From positions 1 through 64,000 of the forward strand of contig NZ_QITQ01000004.1 of NCBI RefSeq assembly GCF_003260265.1: DNA of 64,000 bases, given 5' to 3'. Below the pieces are notes generated by a model. The model made no database searches. It was not told the DNA's origin and saw nothing but the letters and a program-made list of their open reading frames with translations. Position 1 is the first letter of the stretch. Every line of letters starts with the position of its first letter. Position numbers and translations under genes: made by a program. Below, one piece after another: positions 17,721-30,244 of the stretch. This DNA is from Roseovarius amoyensis. Lineage in GTDB: Bacteria > Pseudomonadota > Alphaproteobacteria > Rhodobacterales > Rhodobacteraceae.

Positions 17721-18722
17721 TCAGATCGCGGCCAGCGCGTCTACCAGCTTGGACGGGCCAAAGCGATAGGGGTCGGTCGCCGGCAAGTCCATCTCGGCCT
17801 CGACCTGCGCCAGATATTCCCTTGCCGCGGCCTCGTCCATGTTCTGGGTGTTGACCGCGATGCCGGCCGCGACACAAGCAGGGTTGGACACCCGCGCCAG
17901 CGGCAGCGCGGTATCACGCAGCCGCTGCAGCGTCGGCAACTGATAGCCCGGCAGGCCGCGCATGTGCTTGCGGGTGGGTTCGTGGCACAGGATCAGCGCA
18001 TCGGGCTGGCCGCCATGGATCAGCGCCATTGTCACCCCCGAATAGGAAACATGGAACAGGCTGCCCTGCCCCTCGATCATGTCCCAGTGGTCAGGGTCGT
18101 TGTCCGGCGTCAGGTATTCCACCGCCCCGGCCATGAAATCGGCGATCACCGCATCCAGCGGCACGCCGTGGCCGGTGATCAGGATGCCGGTCTGCCCGGT
18201 GGCGCGAAAGGTGGCCTTGATCCCGCGCTCGCGCATGTCGCGTTCCATCGCCATTGCCGTATACATCTTGCCGACCGAACAGTCGGTGCCCACGGCCAGG
18301 CACCTCTTGCCCGTGCGCTTGACGCCGTTGGCGATCGGGTATCCGACCGACGGCACCCGCACGTCATGCAGCGTGCCGCCATGGGTCTGCGCAGCGGCGA
18401 CGATGTCGCCCTCGTCCCGCAGCAGGTTGTGCAGGCCGCTGGCCAGATCATAGCCCATCTCGAGCGCCTCGATCAGCACCTTCTTCCAGGCCGGACTGAT
18501 GATGCCGCCCCGGTTGGCCACGCCGATCACCAGCGTACGCGCGCCGGCCTCTTTCGCCTCGGCCAGGGTCATCTCCTGCAGCCCCAGATCAGCGCCGCAA
18601 CCGGGCAGGCGGATCTGGCCGACGGCATGTTCCGGGCGCCAGTCACTGATGCCGATCGCCACCTTGGCGGCAAGCATGTCGGGCGCATCGCCCAGGAAAA
18701 GCAGATAAGGGGTCTCGATCAT
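17721..18722 (-). CDS. dgcN: D-glutamate N-acetyltransferase DgcN (DUF1611)
   Basis: 333 residues, DUF1611 family. In characterised marine bacteria DgcN acetylates D-glutamate, the first step before DgcA. Seen: an N-terminal Rossmann-like half (VAIGISDWRPEHAVGQI, ARTLVIGVANRGG) and a C-terminal half with the P-loop-like AVGTDCSVGKMYTA and ATGQTGILITGHGVPLDAV, as in the family. AAAGGAG eight bases before the ATG supports the start. First gene of the dgcN-dgcA-transaminase operon. Confidence 0.86.
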   Translation of the reverse strand: MIETPYLLFLGDAPDMLAAKVAIGISDWRPEHAVGQIRLPGCGADLGLQEMTLAEAKEAGARTLVIGVANRGGIISPAWKKVLIEALEMGYDLASGLHNLLRDEGDIVAAAQTHGGTLHDVRVPSVGYPIANGVKRTGKRCLAVGTDCSVGKMYTAMAMERDMRERGIKATFRATGQTGILITGHGVPLDAVIADFMAGAVEYLTPDNDPDHWDMIEGQGSLFHVSYSGVTMALIHGGQPDALILCHEPTRKHMRGLPGYQLPTLQRLRDTALPLARVSNPACVAAGIAVNTQNMDEAAAREYLAQVEAEMDLPATDPYRFGPSKLVDALAAI

Positions 18723-18824
18723 CGCGGGTCTCCTTTGCGGGCTGACGCATCTGCCGGAGTGTCCGGGGATTCGCGTTTCGGACAGTTAACTTCAAGCATC
18801 GCGCCATTTCCTGCCTGATATTCC

Positions 18825-18880
18825 CGGCATAGCTAAATAATGCCGAATTATATTCGAAGAATGCTAAGTTATGGCGAAGA
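18825..18880 (-). promoter_or_regulatory. AT-rich control region upstream of dgcN, divergent from mcl
   Basis: A sharply AT-rich patch in the 281-base gap. Reading toward dgcN it contains a perfect -10 hexamer TATAAT (complement of 18847-18852) within the palindrome GAATTATATTC (18845-18855). This is flanked by related inverted motifs, CATAGCTAAATAATG (about 18828-18842) and CATAACTTAGCATT on the other strand (about 18860-18873). No good -35 box was found, which suits an activator-dependent promoter. A LysR-type regulator controls dgc genes elsewhere, but none is encoded here. Confidence 0.4.
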
Positions 18881-19003
18881 TTCGTCGATCAGGAATCAGG
18901 CAAACGCGCCACGCCTCCGGCGTCACGCCTTGCGGCGCGGGGCGCAATTTTATACCGCTTTGCCCGATACCCACACGACTTCGTCCATGAAAGGCCCCGA
19001 AAG

Positions 19004-19963
19004 ATGAGTTTTCGACTGCAACCGCCCGCCCCCGCACGCCCCAACCGCTGCCAGCTGTTCGGCCCGGCATCGAACACCAAACTGTTCGAAAAGATGGCCG
19101 CCTCCGCCGCCGACGTGATCAACCTCGATCTCGAGGATTCGGTCGCGCCCACGGACAAGGACAGCGCCCGCGCCAACGCCATCGCCGCCATCAACGATAT
19201 CGACTGGGGCCGCAAGACGCTGTCGGTGCGCATCAACGGGCTCGACACCGCGTGGTGGTATCGCGATGTCGTCGACCTGCTGGAAAAGGCCGGTGATCGG
19301 CTCGACCTGATCATGATCCCCAAGGTGGGCTGCGCCGCCGACATCTATGCGGTCGATGCGCTGGTTACCTCGGTCGAAAAGGCCACAGGTCGGAAAAAGC
19401 CGCTGGGCTTCGAGGTGATCATCGAATCGGCGGCCGGCATCAGCCATGTCGAGGAAATCGCCGCCGCCTCGCCCCGGCTGCAGGCAATGAGCCTCGGCGC
19501 CGCCGACTTCGCCGCCTCGATGGGCATGGCCACCACCGGCATCGGCGGCACGCAGGAAAACTATTACATGCTGCACCAGGGGCAGAGCTACTGGCCCGAC
19601 CCCTGGCACTGGGCCACCACCGCCATCGTCGCTGCCTGTCGCACCCACGGGATTCTGCCGGTTGACGGCCCCTTTGGCGACTTTTCCGACGACGAGGGCT
19701 TTCGCGCCCAGGCACGCCGCGTCGCAACGCTGGGCATGGTCGGCAAATGGGCGATCCACCCCAAGCAGATCGCCTTGGCCAATGAGATCTTCACCCCCTC
19801 GGACGAGGCCGTCGCCGAGGCGCGTGAAATCCTGAAGGCAATGGAAGATGCCAAGGCCCGTGGCGAGGGCGCCACCACCTACAAGGGTCGGCTCGTGGAC
19901 ATCGCCTCGATCAAGCAGGCCGAGAACATCGTGAAACAGGCCGACATGATCGCCGCGATGTAA
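19004..19963 (+). CDS. mcl1: L-malyl-CoA/beta-methylmalyl-CoA lyase
   Basis: 319 residues, HpcH/HpaI-citrate lyase superfamily. It cleaves beta-methylmalyl-CoA to propionyl-CoA and glyoxylate and L-malyl-CoA to acetyl-CoA and glyoxylate in the ethylmalonyl-CoA pathway for acetate assimilation. Seen: RCQLFGPASNTKLFEKMAAS at the start, DVINLDLEDSVAP with the Asp-Glu, MIPKVGCAADIYAVDAL, the metal-site Glu in FEVIIESAAGI, the Asp in SLGAADFAASMG, and GKWAIHPKQI. Length matches the Rhodobacter enzyme. Divergent from the dgc operon. Confidence 0.93.
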   Translation: MSFRLQPPAPARPNRCQLFGPASNTKLFEKMAASAADVINLDLEDSVAPTDKDSARANAIAAINDIDWGRKTLSVRINGLDTAWWYRDVVDLLEKAGDRLDLIMIPKVGCAADIYAVDALVTSVEKATGRKKPLGFEVIIESAAGISHVEEIAAASPRLQAMSLGAADFAASMGMATTGIGGTQENYYMLHQGQSYWPDPWHWATTAIVAACRTHGILPVDGPFGDFSDDEGFRAQARRVATLGMVGKWAIHPKQIALANEIFTPSDEAVAEAREILKAMEDAKARGEGATTYKGRLVDIASIKQAENIVKQADMIAAM

Positions 19964-20056
19964 CCAGCCGCCTGCAAGGCCGCACCCCGTCGGATGCCTC
20001 CGGCGGGGTACGGGCGGTCCCTTCCCCCGTTGCCGGATTCGGTCTAGAGAGGGCGC

Positions 20057-20716
20057 ATGATCTGGACCGTTCCAAATGTGCTGACCATGCTGAGGCTGCT
20101 GGCCGCGCCGGGCCTGGCGGTGATGTTTCTCTATTTCCATCGCCCCTGGGCCGACTGGTTTGCTCTGCTGCTGTTCGTGGGTGCCGCCGTGACCGACTGG
20201 TTCGACGGCTATCTTGCGCGCAGCTGGAAACAGACGACACGGCTGGGTACCATGCTCGACCCCATCGCCGACAAGGCGATGGTGGTGATCGCGCTGATGG
20301 TGATCGTGGGCTATTCCAGCATGTCGCCCTGGCTGGTGCTGCCGGCAACGGTGATCCTGTTCCGCGAGGTCTTTGTCTCGGGGCTGCGCGAATATCTGGG
20401 CGACACCGCCGGCACGCTGAAGGTGACAAAACTGGCCAAGTGGAAGACAACCGCGCAAATGGTCGCCATCGCCGTGCTCTTTGCACAAGGCGTGTTCGAG
20501 CATTATCTGTGGGGCAGTACCGACGGCATGGACCAGGCCGTGGTTGATGCCATCCTGACCGGCGGAGGCGACGATGACCTCGGCCTGCGCTGGAAATATG
20601 ACGGCATGATCTGGTCGGGGCATGCGGGGCTGTGGCTGTTGTGGCTGGCGGCAGCGCTGACGCTGGCAAGCGGCGTTGACTACCTGCGCAAGGCGCTGCC
20701 CTTTCTGAAGGATTGA
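20057..20716 (+). CDS. pgsA: CDP-diacylglycerol-glycerol-3-phosphate 3-phosphatidyltransferase
   Basis: 219 residues, membrane enzyme making phosphatidylglycerophosphate. The CDP-alcohol phosphotransferase signature is complete: DWFDGYLARSWKQTTRLG followed by TMLDPIADK, with all aspartates of the D-x2-D-G-x2-A-R-x8-G-x3-D-x3-D pattern. About five membrane helices. A hydrophilic loop (about 165-190, TGGGDDDLGLRWKYD) before the last helix is longer than in E. coli PgsA. Four bases separate it from moaD. Confidence 0.93.
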   Translation: MIWTVPNVLTMLRLLAAPGLAVMFLYFHRPWADWFALLLFVGAAVTDWFDGYLARSWKQTTRLGTMLDPIADKAMVVIALMVIVGYSSMSPWLVLPATVILFREVFVSGLREYLGDTAGTLKVTKLAKWKTTAQMVAIAVLFAQGVFEHYLWGSTDGMDQAVVDAILTGGGDDDLGLRWKYDGMIWSGHAGLWLLWLAAALTLASGVDYLRKALPFLKD

Positions 20717-20720
20717 AGCG

Positions 20721-20966
20721 ATGGATGTTCTGTATTTCGCCTGGGTCCGCGAACGTATCGGACAGCCGAAAGAGACAGTCGAGACCACCGCCCCCACCGT
20801 GCGCGACCTGGTGAAGGAGCTGCGCGGGCGCGAGGAACGCTATGCCGCCGCCTTTGCCGATCTGGACGCGCTGAGGGTGGCGGTCGACCAGGAACTGACC
20901 GATTTCGACGCCTCGCTTGCGGGCGCGCGCGAGGTCGCGTTCTTTCCTCCGATGACGGGGGGCTGA
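20721..20966 (+). CDS. moaD: Molybdopterin synthase sulfur carrier subunit
   Basis: 81 residues with a ubiquitin-like fold: MDVLYFAWVRERIGQPKETV, then TVRDLVKELR and AFFPPMTGG. The C-terminal Gly-Gly is the site adenylated and thiocarboxylated for sulfur transfer to the molybdenum cofactor precursor. Two bases separate it from moaE. Confidence 0.93.
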   Translation: MDVLYFAWVRERIGQPKETVETTAPTVRDLVKELRGREERYAAAFADLDALRVAVDQELTDFDASLAGAREVAFFPPMTGG

Positions 20967-20968
20967 GG

Positions 20969-21412
20969 TTGGATATCCGGGTTCAGGCCGAACCGTTCGA
21001 CCTTGGCGCCGAAACCGCGGCCTTTGCCGCGCGCCAGCAAGGCATGGGCGCGGTCGTGACCTTTACCGGCATCGTGCGCGATCCGCCCGACGGCGGGCTG
21101 GGCGCGATGGAGATCGAGCATTACCCCGGCATGACCGAAAAGGCCATTTCCGGCATCGCGGCCAAAGCGGCGACGCGCTGGAACACCGGCGACATCCTCG
21201 TGATCCACCGCTACGGGCGGCTTGCGCCGTCAGAGATGATCATGATGGTCGCCACCGCAGCCGTGCACCGGGCCGAGGCGTTTCAGGCCGCCGAATTCCT
21301 GATGGACTATCTCAAGTCGCGCGCCCCCTTCTGGAAGAAAGAGATCGGCGAGCAGGGCGCCGACTGGGTCGCGGCCAAGGCCGATGACGAGGCAGCGTTG
21401 GGCCGCTGGTAA
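20969..21412 (+). CDS. moaE: Molybdopterin synthase catalytic subunit (TTG start)
   Basis: 147 residues. With MoaD it converts precursor Z to molybdopterin. Seen: VTFTGIVRD, LEIEHYPGMTEK-like MEIEHYPGMTEK, VIHRYGRLAPSE with the active-site Arg, and YLKSRAPFWKKE with the catalytic lysines. The reading frame opens with TTG at 20969, overlapping closely the moaD end, preceded by GGGGGG; the first in-frame ATG is at residue 26 and would delete conserved sequence, so TTG is accepted. Confidence 0.92.
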   Translation: MDIRVQAEPFDLGAETAAFAARQQGMGAVVTFTGIVRDPPDGGLGAMEIEHYPGMTEKAISGIAAKAATRWNTGDILVIHRYGRLAPSEMIMMVATAAVHRAEAFQAAEFLMDYLKSRAPFWKKEIGEQGADWVAAKADDEAALGRW

Positions 21413-21584
21413 GCCCCGGCTGTTCAGCACCCCTGCCAGCATGGTCGCCCCCGTCTGCAATCCGGGTATCCCGGCAACACAATCCATATAGCTTATACAA
21501 GATCAATTCTATATCGTGACAGTGTGCGCGGAAGCTGTAGTTTATCCCTTCTGAAACCCGCCTTTGCCTGTAGGGAGGAATTCG

Positions 21585-22274
21585 ATGTTCAAGGGCCTTA
21601 TAATTCGCGCAGCCGCCATCGTATCGCTTGGTGTGATCGGTCCCGTTTCGGCAAGTGCGCAGGATATGTATATCGGTATCGACGCCATCGGAACCGTGAC
21701 CGATTTCGACATGGATGGCAGAAATACCAACGGCAACTTTTTTAACACGGACTCCCAAAGCGAATCGCAACACGGCATCGCCCTGAACTTCGGCCTACGG
21801 GACAAGTGGGCCCTGGGCACGACCAAGCTGACGCCCGAGGCCGAATTCGCATGGTATTTTGACCGTTCCGTCACCTCGGCCAGCTTTCCCGGCCTGCCGG
21901 CGCCGACGTTTTTTTACAACTCGTCAGTCGAATCCGGTCGGTTGGGGCTGAACCTGTGGGCACTCTTTCATGAAACCAACCACTGGCGGGCCGAGGCTGG
22001 CCTTGGTCTTGGTGCCATGTACCGCGACATTTCCACCAGTGATGGCGTTGTGATGGGGTCTGGCGATGACTACGTGCTTTACGGCAAGTTCGGCCTGCGA
22101 TTCATCCGGGCAATCGACGACCGCAACAACCTCGTCCTCGGGGTGAACTACGTGGTGGCTGACAAGAGCGACATCATGCTGCGGAACGTGGGCGGGGGCG
22201 CTCCGGCTGGCAACTTCTCGATGGAAACCAGCAGTGTCGAGCTGCACATCGGGTACCGGCGCGACCTGAACTGA
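21585..22274 (+). CDS. Outer-membrane beta-barrel protein of unknown function
   Basis: 229 residues. Signal peptide ends VSASA before Gln26. The mature protein has the alternating strands of a small barrel (DMYIGIDAIGTVTDF, LTPEAEFAWYFDRS, WRAEAGLGLGAMYRDIS, VLYGKFGLRFIRAI, NLVLGVNYVVAD) and ends SVELHIGYRRDLN, a strand near the C-terminus as in OmpA/OmpW-like barrels. GGGAGG before the ATG supports the start. It is a single gene with a 170-base upstream region, AT-rich around 21485-21525. No closer family assigned. Confidence 0.72.
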   Translation: MFKGLIIRAAAIVSLGVIGPVSASAQDMYIGIDAIGTVTDFDMDGRNTNGNFFNTDSQSESQHGIALNFGLRDKWALGTTKLTPEAEFAWYFDRSVTSASFPGLPAPTFFYNSSVESGRLGLNLWALFHETNHWRAEAGLGLGAMYRDISTSDGVVMGSGDDYVLYGKFGLRFIRAIDDRNNLVLGVNYVVADKSDIMLRNVGGGAPAGNFSMETSSVELHIGYRRDLN

Positions 22275-22289
22275 TCGGGGCCGGCGCCG

Positions 22290-25868
<3,579 letters not shown>

Positions 25869-25996
25869 TCCATGCTCCGCTTTTCAAACCCGCGCCACGT
25901 TTGGGGCGGGGCCGGAAAATGTCAACGCCACCGCCATTGAAATGGCGGGGCGTTTCGGTGCACAACACGGGACATCGCCGCGAAAGGGGGCCGAGA

Positions 25997-26413
25997 ATGG
26001 ACCTGCGCCAGTTGACCGACCGTTTCACTGTCTCGCCGCAGATCGACGTGGCCCACCTGCACGAGATCGCCGGCGCGGGCTTTCGTTCCATCCTGTGTAA
26101 CCGCCCCGATGGCGAGGAGCCGGGACAATGCGATTACGACAGCATTGCCGAGGCCGCCCGCGCCGAAGGGCTGGAAGTGTGCTGGATACCCGTCTCGGGC
26201 GGCGTCTTTAGCCCGCAGGCGATCGAGGAATTCCGCACCGCCCTGGCCGAGATGCCGGGGCCGATCCTGGCCTATTGCCGCTCCGGCACGCGCTGCACCA
26301 TGCTGTGGGCCCTTTCCCAGCACGGGGTGATGGCCGACCAGGAAATCGCGCTGCGCGCGGCAAAGGCGGGCTATGACGTCTCGGGCCTGCTGAGCCGACT
26401 GCGGACGCGCTGA
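25997..26413 (+). CDS. TIGR01244-family putative phosphatase/sulfur transferase (DUF442)
   Basis: 138 residues. The fold is the dual-specificity-phosphatase type found in the N-terminal part of BLH proteins. The putative catalytic loop is [13 protein letters not shown], with Cys-x5-Arg (C-R-S-G-T-R-C has Cys then Arg at offset 5). Upstream are [17 protein letters not shown] and VCWIPVSGG, both family-typical. It may act in sulfide or persulfide handling, as the family is often linked with Blh; no partner is next to it. Divergent from oplAH with about 130 bases between. Confidence 0.85.
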   Translation: MDLRQLTDRFTVSPQIDVAHLHEIAGAGFRSILCNRPDGEEPGQCDYDSIAEAARAEGLEVCWIPVSGGVFSPQAIEEFRTALAEMPGPILAYCRSGTRCTMLWALSQHGVMADQEIALRAAKAGYDVSGLLSRLRTR

Positions 26414-26438
26414 GGCGCACGCCCGCCCGCAATTCCCC

Positions 26439-26467
26439 TTGCCTTGCGCCCGCGCCCGGCGTATATG
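26439..26467 (+). promoter_or_regulatory. Promoter of rpmI-rplT
   Basis: -35 TTGCCT (26439-26444), a 17-base spacer and -10 TATATG (26462-26467), leaving a leader of about 70 bases before rpmI. The spacing is ideal and the hexamers are plausible for a housekeeping sigma factor. infC is not in front of rpmI, so the L35-L20 pair has its own promoter. Confidence 0.55.
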
Positions 26468-26543
26468 GCGCCCTCATCCGCGCGGCCGGCCCAAGGCGGC
26501 ATGCCGAGTCGCGCGCGAACCCGACCGTAAAGAGGAGCCGGAA

Positions 26544-26744
26544 ATGCCCAAAATGAAGACCAAGTCGAGCTGCAAGAAGCGCTTCAAGGTAAGCGCTGGC
26601 GGCAAGATCATGCGCGCCCAGGCTGGCAAACGCCATGGCATGATCAAACGGACGAACAAGTTTCTCCGAAATGCACGCGGCACCACCGTGATGAGCGAGG
26701 CTGACGCCAAGATCATCCGGCCAATGATGCCCTATTCGCGCTGA
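26544..26744 (+). CDS. rpmI: 50S ribosomal protein L35
   Basis: 66 residues, [20 protein letters not shown] to RPMMPYSR, with the [19 protein letters not shown] core typical of bL35. AGAGGAG lies ahead of the ATG. Followed 14 bases later by rplT, the usual pair. Confidence 0.97.
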   Translation: MPKMKTKSSCKKRFKVSAGGKIMRAQAGKRHGMIKRTNKFLRNARGTTVMSEADAKIIRPMMPYSR

Positions 26745-26758
26745 GGAGGAACTGAGAT

Positions 26759-27124
26759 ATGTCACGCGTCAAAGGCGGAACCGTCACCCACGCTCGCCAC
26801 AAGAAAGTCACCACCGCTGCCAAGGGCTATTATGGCCGCCGCAAGAACACCTTCAAGGTGGCGCGGCAGGCAGTGGACAAGGCCAACCAGTACGCCACCC
26901 GCGACCGCCGCAACCGCAAGCGGAACTTCCGCGCGCTGTGGATTCAGCGGATCAACGCCGCCGTGCGCGCCCATGACGAGAGCCTGACCTATTCGCGCTT
27001 CGTCAACGGCCTGTCGCTGGCCGGTGTTGAGGTCGACCGCAAGGTGCTGGCCGACTTGGCCGTGCACGAACCGGCGGCCTTCGGGGCAATCGTCGAGCAG
27101 GCCAAGAGCGCCCTGGCACGCTAA
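26759..27124 (+). CDS. rplT: 50S ribosomal protein L20
   Basis: 121 residues, early-assembling 23S rRNA-binding protein. [40 protein letters not shown] and the [19 protein letters not shown] block are diagnostic. L20 also represses its own operon in enteric bacteria; whether it does here is unknown. AGGAGG lies nine bases before the start, and a strong terminator follows. Confidence 0.97.
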   Translation: MSRVKGGTVTHARHKKVTTAAKGYYGRRKNTFKVARQAVDKANQYATRDRRNRKRNFRALWIQRINAAVRAHDESLTYSRFVNGLSLAGVEVDRKVLADLAVHEPAAFGAIVEQAKSALAR

Positions 27125-27151
27125 GCCAGCCGCATCGAGGGACAGAACGGA

Positions 27152-27184
27152 ACGCCGCCGCCCATCCGGGCCGGCGGCGTTTTT
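27152..27184 (+). terminator. Rho-independent terminator after rplT
   Basis: ACGCCGCC (27152-27159) pairs with GGCGGCGT (27173-27180), extended by one G-C pair, and is followed by a run of five T (27180-27184). Confidence 0.85.
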
Positions 27185-27325
27185 CGTTGCCGGGGCAGAG
27201 ATGAGGATAAGCTCGCCTCGAATGGCACGCTCGCCATCCACCTTTCGTGCTCTGCCCCTGCGCATCCCTTGCGTCCGGGCGCGTGGCGGGGTAACCCGCC
27301 GCCAAAGGCCGGACGGAAGAGACCC

Positions 27326-28399
27326 ATGGACGATCTGAGACAGAAATACCTGGGCGCCATCGCCGATGCCGCCGACGAGGCCGCGCTCGAGGCGCTGCGC
27401 GTCGCCGCCGTGGGCAAAAAGGGCGAAGTATCCCTGAAAATGCGCGAACTGGGCCGGATGACGCCCGAGGAACGCCAGCAGGCCGGCCCGCGGCTGAATG
27501 CCCTCAAGGACGAGATCAACGCCGCACTGGCCGCCCGCAAGGCCGCGCTGGCCGATGCCGCGCTGGATGAGCGCCTGCGCGCCGAGTGGCTGGACGTGAC
27601 GCTGCCCGCGCGCCCGCGCCGGGCCGGCACCATCCACCCCGTCAGCCAGGTCACCGAAGAGGTCACCGCGATTTTCGCCGACATGGGCTTTGCCGTCGCC
27701 GAGGGGCCGCAGGTCGAAAGCGACTGGCACAATTTCGACGCGCTCAACATCCCCGGCCACCACCCCGCACGGGCCGAGATGGACACCTTCTACATGCACC
27801 GGTCCGAGGGCGACGACCGCCCCCCGCACGTGATGCGCACCCATACCAGCCCGGTTCAGATCCGGTCGATGGAACTGTCGGGCGCGCCGCTGCGGGTGAT
27901 CTGCCCCGGCCGCGTGTTCCGCGCCGATTACGACCAGACCCACACGCCGATGTTCCACCAGGTCGAGGGGCTGGCGATCGACACCGACATCTCGATGGCC
28001 AACCTCAAGTGGTGCCTTGAGGAGTTCGTCAAGGCGTTCTTCGAGGTCGACAATGTCGAGCTGCGCTTTCGCGCCTCGCACTTTCCGTTCACCGAACCCT
28101 CGGCCGAGGTCGATATCCGCTGTTCGTGGGAGGGCGGTACGCTCAAGGTCGGCGAGGGCGACGACTGGCTGGAGATCCTCGGCTCGGGCATGGTGCACCC
28201 CAAGGTGCTGGAGGCCGGCAATATCCACCCGTCAGTCTGGCAGGGCTTTGCCTTTGGCGTCGGCATCGACCGGATCGCGATGCTGAAATACGGCATCCCC
28301 GATCTGCGCGCCTTCTTTGAATCCGACCTGCGCTGGCTGCGGCACTACGGCTTTGCCGCGCTCGACGTGCCAACCCTGCATGGCGGGTTGAGCAGGTAA
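27326..28399 (+). CDS. pheS: Phenylalanyl-tRNA synthetase alpha subunit
   Basis: 357 residues. Class II synthetase subunit that binds phenylalanine and ATP. N-terminal coiled-coil (about 1-85), then [19 protein letters not shown], motif 2 region [11 protein letters not shown] with [20 protein letters not shown], and the final [18 protein letters not shown] of motif 3 with the conserved Arg. Length is normal. The partner pheT is not adjacent: repeats and a membrane-protein gene follow instead, so the two subunits are encoded separately, or pheT lies beyond this window. Confidence 0.95.
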   Translation: MDDLRQKYLGAIADAADEAALEALRVAAVGKKGEVSLKMRELGRMTPEERQQAGPRLNALKDEINAALAARKAALADAALDERLRAEWLDVTLPARPRRAGTIHPVSQVTEEVTAIFADMGFAVAEGPQVESDWHNFDALNIPGHHPARAEMDTFYMHRSEGDDRPPHVMRTHTSPVQIRSMELSGAPLRVICPGRVFRADYDQTHTPMFHQVEGLAIDTDISMANLKWCLEEFVKAFFEVDNVELRFRASHFPFTEPSAEVDIRCSWEGGTLKVGEGDDWLEILGSGMVHPKVLEAGNIHPSVWQGFAFGVGIDRIAMLKYGIPDLRAFFESDLRWLRHYGFAALDVPTLHGGLSR

Positions 28400-28419
28400 G
28401 CAGCCATCGCAAGGTGGAC

Positions 28420-28496
28420 CCGTAGGGTGGGCTTTCAGCCCACCATTATGCATGGCCGGTTTTGCCGGATTTGCCGGGCTGAAGCCCGGCCTACGG
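28420..28496. repeat. Composite inverted repeat downstream of pheS
   Basis: Outer arms CCGTAGG (28420-28426) and CCTACGG (28490-28496) enclose two separate hairpins: GGTGGGCT/AGCCCACC (28426-28444) and GCCGGGCT/AGCCCGGC (28473-28490). The arrangement of nested palindromes about 77 bases long is that of a REP-like or small non-autonomous repeat. It may also stop pheS transcription. The 263 bases from 28497 to 28759 hold no gene that I can support. Confidence 0.65.
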
Positions 28497-28759
28497 CATA
28501 TACCATTTCATGTCTGCCAGTCCCGCGCATTGCCGGCGCGCGCGGTGGCGATGACCGGCAGGTGCCCCGCGCTTTATCCCAGCCAAACCCGCACGACATG
28601 GCCGTTGCGCGGAACCTCGGCCAGATCGCCGCCGCGTGGGGGCGCGGCGGCGTGCGGGCACGCCGCTGTTTCGCGCAAGCACGGCCTAGCCTGCGCATAT
28701 TTGCCCCTTTCACCGTCTCTCCCCGCCGGTATTGTGATCCCAACACAAAGGGGGCCCTC

Positions 28760-30145
28760 ATGCCTGCACGATTTGCAATCATCCTGATGCTTGCCCTCTG
28801 GCCGGGGCTTGCGCATGCTCATGCCTCGGAACAGGGCTATGTGCTGTTGTTGCCCACCGATGTCTACATCGCCGCCGGGGTGGCCAGCGTCGCGCTGACG
28901 GTACTGCTGATCGCCCTTTTGCCCCCCGGCGCGGCCGAGGCGCTGTTTCGCCCCGCCACGCTGTGGCCCCGCCGGCGCCCGGCGCTGCGCCACCTGACAA
29001 GCTGCCTGTCCGCGCTTTTTCTGGGGTTTCTCGTCTGGCGCGGGATGACCGGGCCGCATGACCCGATGATCAACCCGCTGCCGCTGTTCGTCTGGACGGT
29101 GTGGTGGGTGGCGCTGGTGGCGGTGCAGGGCCTTGTTGGCAACCTGTGGGGCTGGATCAACCCGGTGACCGGCCCGGCGGCCCTGATCGCACGCCTGAGC
29201 GGCGTACGCGCGCCCCTGCGCTGGCCCCGGCGGCTGGGGTACTGGCCGGCGGTCGCGCTGTTCCTGGGCTTTGGCGGCTTTCTGATGGCCGATCCCGCGC
29301 CGACCGACCCCGACCGTCTGTCCATCGTCACCGGCGTCTACTGGTGCGCCACCCTGCTGGGCACGCTGCTGTTCGGCCCGGCCTTTGTGGTGCGGGCCGA
29401 GATGACGACCGTCATCATGCGCGCCTATGGCCGCATGGCCATCCTGGGCCGCGCACGCGGGTGCCGGGCGCTGGGGGTGCCGGGCTGGCAGGCGCTGGCC
29501 GGTCCGGGCGTGCCGCTGTCGTTGGCGGTGCTGATGGTGGTGCTGCTGGGCACCGGCAGCTTTGACGGCATCAACGAAACCTTCTGGTGGCTGGTGATGC
29601 TCGGCCTCAACCCGCTGGAGTTCCCCGGCCGCTCGGTCATCATCCCGCAGACGCTGGCGGGGCTGGTGCTGGTCAACCTCGCCCTGATCACCGCCTTTTG
29701 CGCCTGCCTCTGGCTGGGCGAGCGGCTGGGCGGCACGCGCCGGCCGCTGGCGGTAGCCTTTCGCCGCTTTGCCCCGTCGATCCTGCCCATCGCGCTGGGC
29801 TATCACGTCGCGCATTATCTCACCGCGCTGCTGGTGGACGGGCAATATGTGCTGAAATGGCTCGACGACCCTCTGGGGCGGGGCGCCAACCTGTTGGGGC
29901 TTGCCGACACCTATGTCACCACCGGTTTTTTCAACACCCAGCACACCGTCCGCGCGATCTGGCTGACCCAGGCCGGGGCGGTCGTCGCGGGGCATGTGGT
30001 GGCCATCCTGCTGGCCCACGCGCTGGCGATGCGGGATGCCGCAGACAGGCGTCAGGCGGTGCTGGGACAGGCGCCGCTGGCGGCGTTCATGGTGGCCTAT
30101 ACCTTTTTCGGGCTGTGGCTACTGGCCTCGCCGCGCGGTATATGA
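28760..30145 (+). CDS. Polytopic membrane protein, fenitrothion-hydrolase-like family
   Basis: 461 residues. An N-terminal signal (MPARFAIILMLALWPGLAHA) is followed by HASEQGYVLLLPTDVYIAAG and about ten membrane helices, with conserved-looking GLVGNLWGWINPVTGP, GINETFWWLVMLGLNPLEFPGRS and a histidine motif GYHVAHYLTALLVDGQY. I associate this with proteins annotated 'fenitrothion hydrolase' after an organophosphate-degrading Burkholderia membrane protein. That name says little about the native role. The downstream orphan binding protein is 99 bases away on the same strand. Confidence 0.65.
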   Translation: MPARFAIILMLALWPGLAHAHASEQGYVLLLPTDVYIAAGVASVALTVLLIALLPPGAAEALFRPATLWPRRRPALRHLTSCLSALFLGFLVWRGMTGPHDPMINPLPLFVWTVWWVALVAVQGLVGNLWGWINPVTGPAALIARLSGVRAPLRWPRRLGYWPAVALFLGFGGFLMADPAPTDPDRLSIVTGVYWCATLLGTLLFGPAFVVRAEMTTVIMRAYGRMAILGRARGCRALGVPGWQALAGPGVPLSLAVLMVVLLGTGSFDGINETFWWLVMLGLNPLEFPGRSVIIPQTLAGLVLVNLALITAFCACLWLGERLGGTRRPLAVAFRRFAPSILPIALGYHVAHYLTALLVDGQYVLKWLDDPLGRGANLLGLADTYVTTGFFNTQHTVRAIWLTQAGAVVAGHVVAILLAHALAMRDAADRRQAVLGQAPLAAFMVAYTFFGLWLLASPRGI

Positions 30146-30244
30146 ACCGCGCAATTATCTGGACAAAATGTCCTGCGCTTCGCAGACTTTACTCTGAAGG
30201 GCCCCGATAACGGACCCGGAGGGACGGCAACAAGGGAGCTTGTC

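Noticed and set aside
18950-20797. 615-residue minus-strand frame across mcl and pgsA
   Set aside because: It is the antisense shadow of mcl1 and pgsA, whose family motifs are complete. The frame is open because of high GC.
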